NCBI GenBank assembly: GCA_963700425.1
Contig: CAVOXO010000001.1
Location: 868,001-932,000 of the forward strand
Origin: CAVOXO01 sp963700425
Lineage (GTDB): Bacteria > Actinomycetota > Acidimicrobiia > Acidimicrobiales > Microtrichaceae
Reading direction: 5' to 3'
Length of the DNA: 64,000 bases
Positions 63,046 to 64,000 of the stretch are shown here, in pieces; positions within the stretch are counted from its first letter, which is position 1; each line of letters begins with the position of its first letter. Under the pieces are notes generated by a model. It ran no database searches, had not been told where the DNA came from, and saw only the letters and a program-made list of their open reading frames with translations. The position numbers were made by a program, and so were the translations under genes.

Positions 63046-63282
63046 GGTGGTCGCACCTCCCAGCTCGCACTCTCGGGTTCGGTGGTCGGGGAATCCCGGC
63101 GACCACGGGAACGGGCTCCCGAGGTCGAGTGTGAAGGACGGCGGCCCGAATGGCCACCGCCACGGACCGATACGTGCACGTCGGGGGCCTGGTGGCCCTG
63201 GTGTCCCATCGGCACGTCGCGGTCGGATGTGAGGATGAGCACCCCGCCACGCTCCGGCCGCGGGAGGCGGCCGCCGGGTATG

Positions 63283-64000
63283 TCAGTCCGACTCGGCGAC
63301 GGTGACGCGGTAGGCGACCTCGTGCCCGTCGATGGAGCCCAGGGCCGTGTCGTCGCCCAGATCGGAGCCCTGGGCGTGTCGACGCAACGAGGTGGCGAGA
63401 ACGGCGGACCGGAGCGCGTCCTCGTGGCGATCGATGGCGGAACCCAGCTCGTCGTCGACCGCCAGGTCCACCTCGACCCGGTCGGTGATGTCGAGATCGA
63501 GCGTCTTGCGGTGTTGTTGGAGCAGCCTCACCAGGTCCCTGACCATGCCTTCGGCGGTCAGGGCCGGGGTCACCTCGACATCGAGGCTCACCACCAGGCC
63601 GAGGTCGATGGATCGTCCCTCGGGATCGACCTGTCGGACGGCGGCAGCCGCCGACCCTTCGGCGGGCGTCATGGCGACGTCGAACTCGTTCTCGGCGAGG
63701 GTGTGGCCGGCCACGGTCACCGTGCCGTCTCCGTTGTCCTCCCAGTCGCCGACGCGGGCAGCGGCGAGCACCTTCTGGACGTCGGCGCCGAGCCGGGGCC
63801 CCAGGACTCGTGCCGCGGGTCGGAGCACCAGCTCGCCGAGCCCCGTGGTCTCGGGCCGCAGCTCGACGTTCTTGACGTTCACCTCGTCGGCCAACAGCGC
63901 CGACAACTGCGCCAGACCGGGCGCCGCGGCACCGGCGACGATCACCGAGGAGAGCGGGAGGCGGGTCCGGAGACCACGCTCCTCACGGAGCGCCAGGACG
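63283..64000 (-). CDS. ileS: Isoleucyl-tRNA synthetase, C-terminal part (5' end outside window)
   Basis: The last 238 residues: LREERGLRTRLPLSSVIVAG, LSALLADEVNVKNVELRPE, GPRLGADVQKVLAAARVGDWEDNGDGTVTVAGHTLAENEFDVAMTP and VSLDVEVTPALTAEGMVRDLVRLLQQHRKTLDLDITDRVEVDL. These match the tail of the long (type 2) IleRS of actinobacteria, which charges tRNA-Ile. The catalytic domain lies beyond the window. The 237 bases between this stop and the adhesin start hold no gene that I can see and probably contain the adhesin promoter. Confidence 0.9.
   Translation of the reverse strand, partial: VLALREERGLRTRLPLSSVIVAGAAAPGLAQLSALLADEVNVKNVELRPETTGLGELVLRPAARVLGPRLGADVQKVLAAARVGDWEDNGDGTVTVAGHTLAENEFDVAMTPAEGSAAAAVRQVDPEGRSIDLGLVVSLDVEVTPALTAEGMVRDLVRLLQQHRKTLDLDITDRVEVDLAVDDELGSAIDRHEDALRSAVLATSLRRHAQGSDLGDDTALGSIDGHEVAYRVTVAESD

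Overview
The window looks like chromosomal DNA of a high-GC actinobacterium, most likely from the Acidimicrobiia or a close relative. This is inferred from several traits: GTG and TTG starts, FadE-type acyl-CoA dehydrogenases, a WS/DGAT acyltransferase, DUF1295, DUF2236 and TIGR03086 proteins, an EfeU iron permease, and two proteins ending in the LAxTG signal read by class E sortases. There is no rRNA, CRISPR array or recognisable integrase. One tRNA gene, tRNA-Val(TAC), lies at 6661-6734.

Left part (1-6.6 kb): a truncated membrane glycosyltransferase with a small LAVTG surface protein, a secreted 3D-like lipoprotein, an acyl-CoA dehydrogenase followed by a DUF1295 protein, an inositol-phosphatase/Nudix pair that overlaps by one base, and two tiny convergent membrane proteins.

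Accessory region (6.7-25.9 kb): a 22-bp piece of the tRNA-Val 3' end is repeated exactly at 25869-25890, so 19.2 kb is bracketed like an integrated genomic island. Inside lie a nucleoside hydrolase, two secreted glycosidases, several TetR regulators beside oxidoreductase or cupin genes, a wax ester synthase, a cytochrome P450, and many broken or duplicated pieces. Small tandem helix-turn-helix proteins with a shared N-terminal leader occur here at 13.6 and 18.3 kb, with a third just outside at 27.6 kb. They sit at the break points of truncated genes. A 17-bp palindrome occurs beside the tRNA, upstream of a membrane gene at 26.4 kb, and at the start of the third HTH gene.

Middle (26-47 kb): an FMN-binding protein, a COQ4-like protein with an intact metal motif, a spondin-domain lipoprotein, two alpha/beta hydrolases, and three large consecutive secreted lipoproteins (a beta-rich protein, a PKD plus glycine-rich protein, and an Ig/deacetylase-like protein). 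These are followed by a second acyl-CoA dehydrogenase, an iron-uptake pair (EfeU plus an EfeO-like double cupredoxin) behind a DtxR/IdeR-like box, a type IV pilin-like gene trio, and a thiolase-like gene.

Right part (47-64 kb): a sulfur operon (AhpD-like, methyltransferase, DUF302, sulfide:quinone oxidoreductase, DsrC/TusE and DsrE-family) lies behind a CsoR/CstR-like palindrome. Then come trehalose genes (OtsA and an OtsB-GH15 fusion), an epimerase and aldolase pair, a 1043-residue LARTG surface adhesin with eight repeats, and the 3' end of ileS.

Roughly twenty otherwise intact genes carry single-base frameshifts, nearly all of them net +1. That bias suggests sequencing insertions rather than wholesale gene decay. 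Genes that are merely frameshifted are therefore listed as CDS, and truncated or internally deleted ones as pseudogenes.
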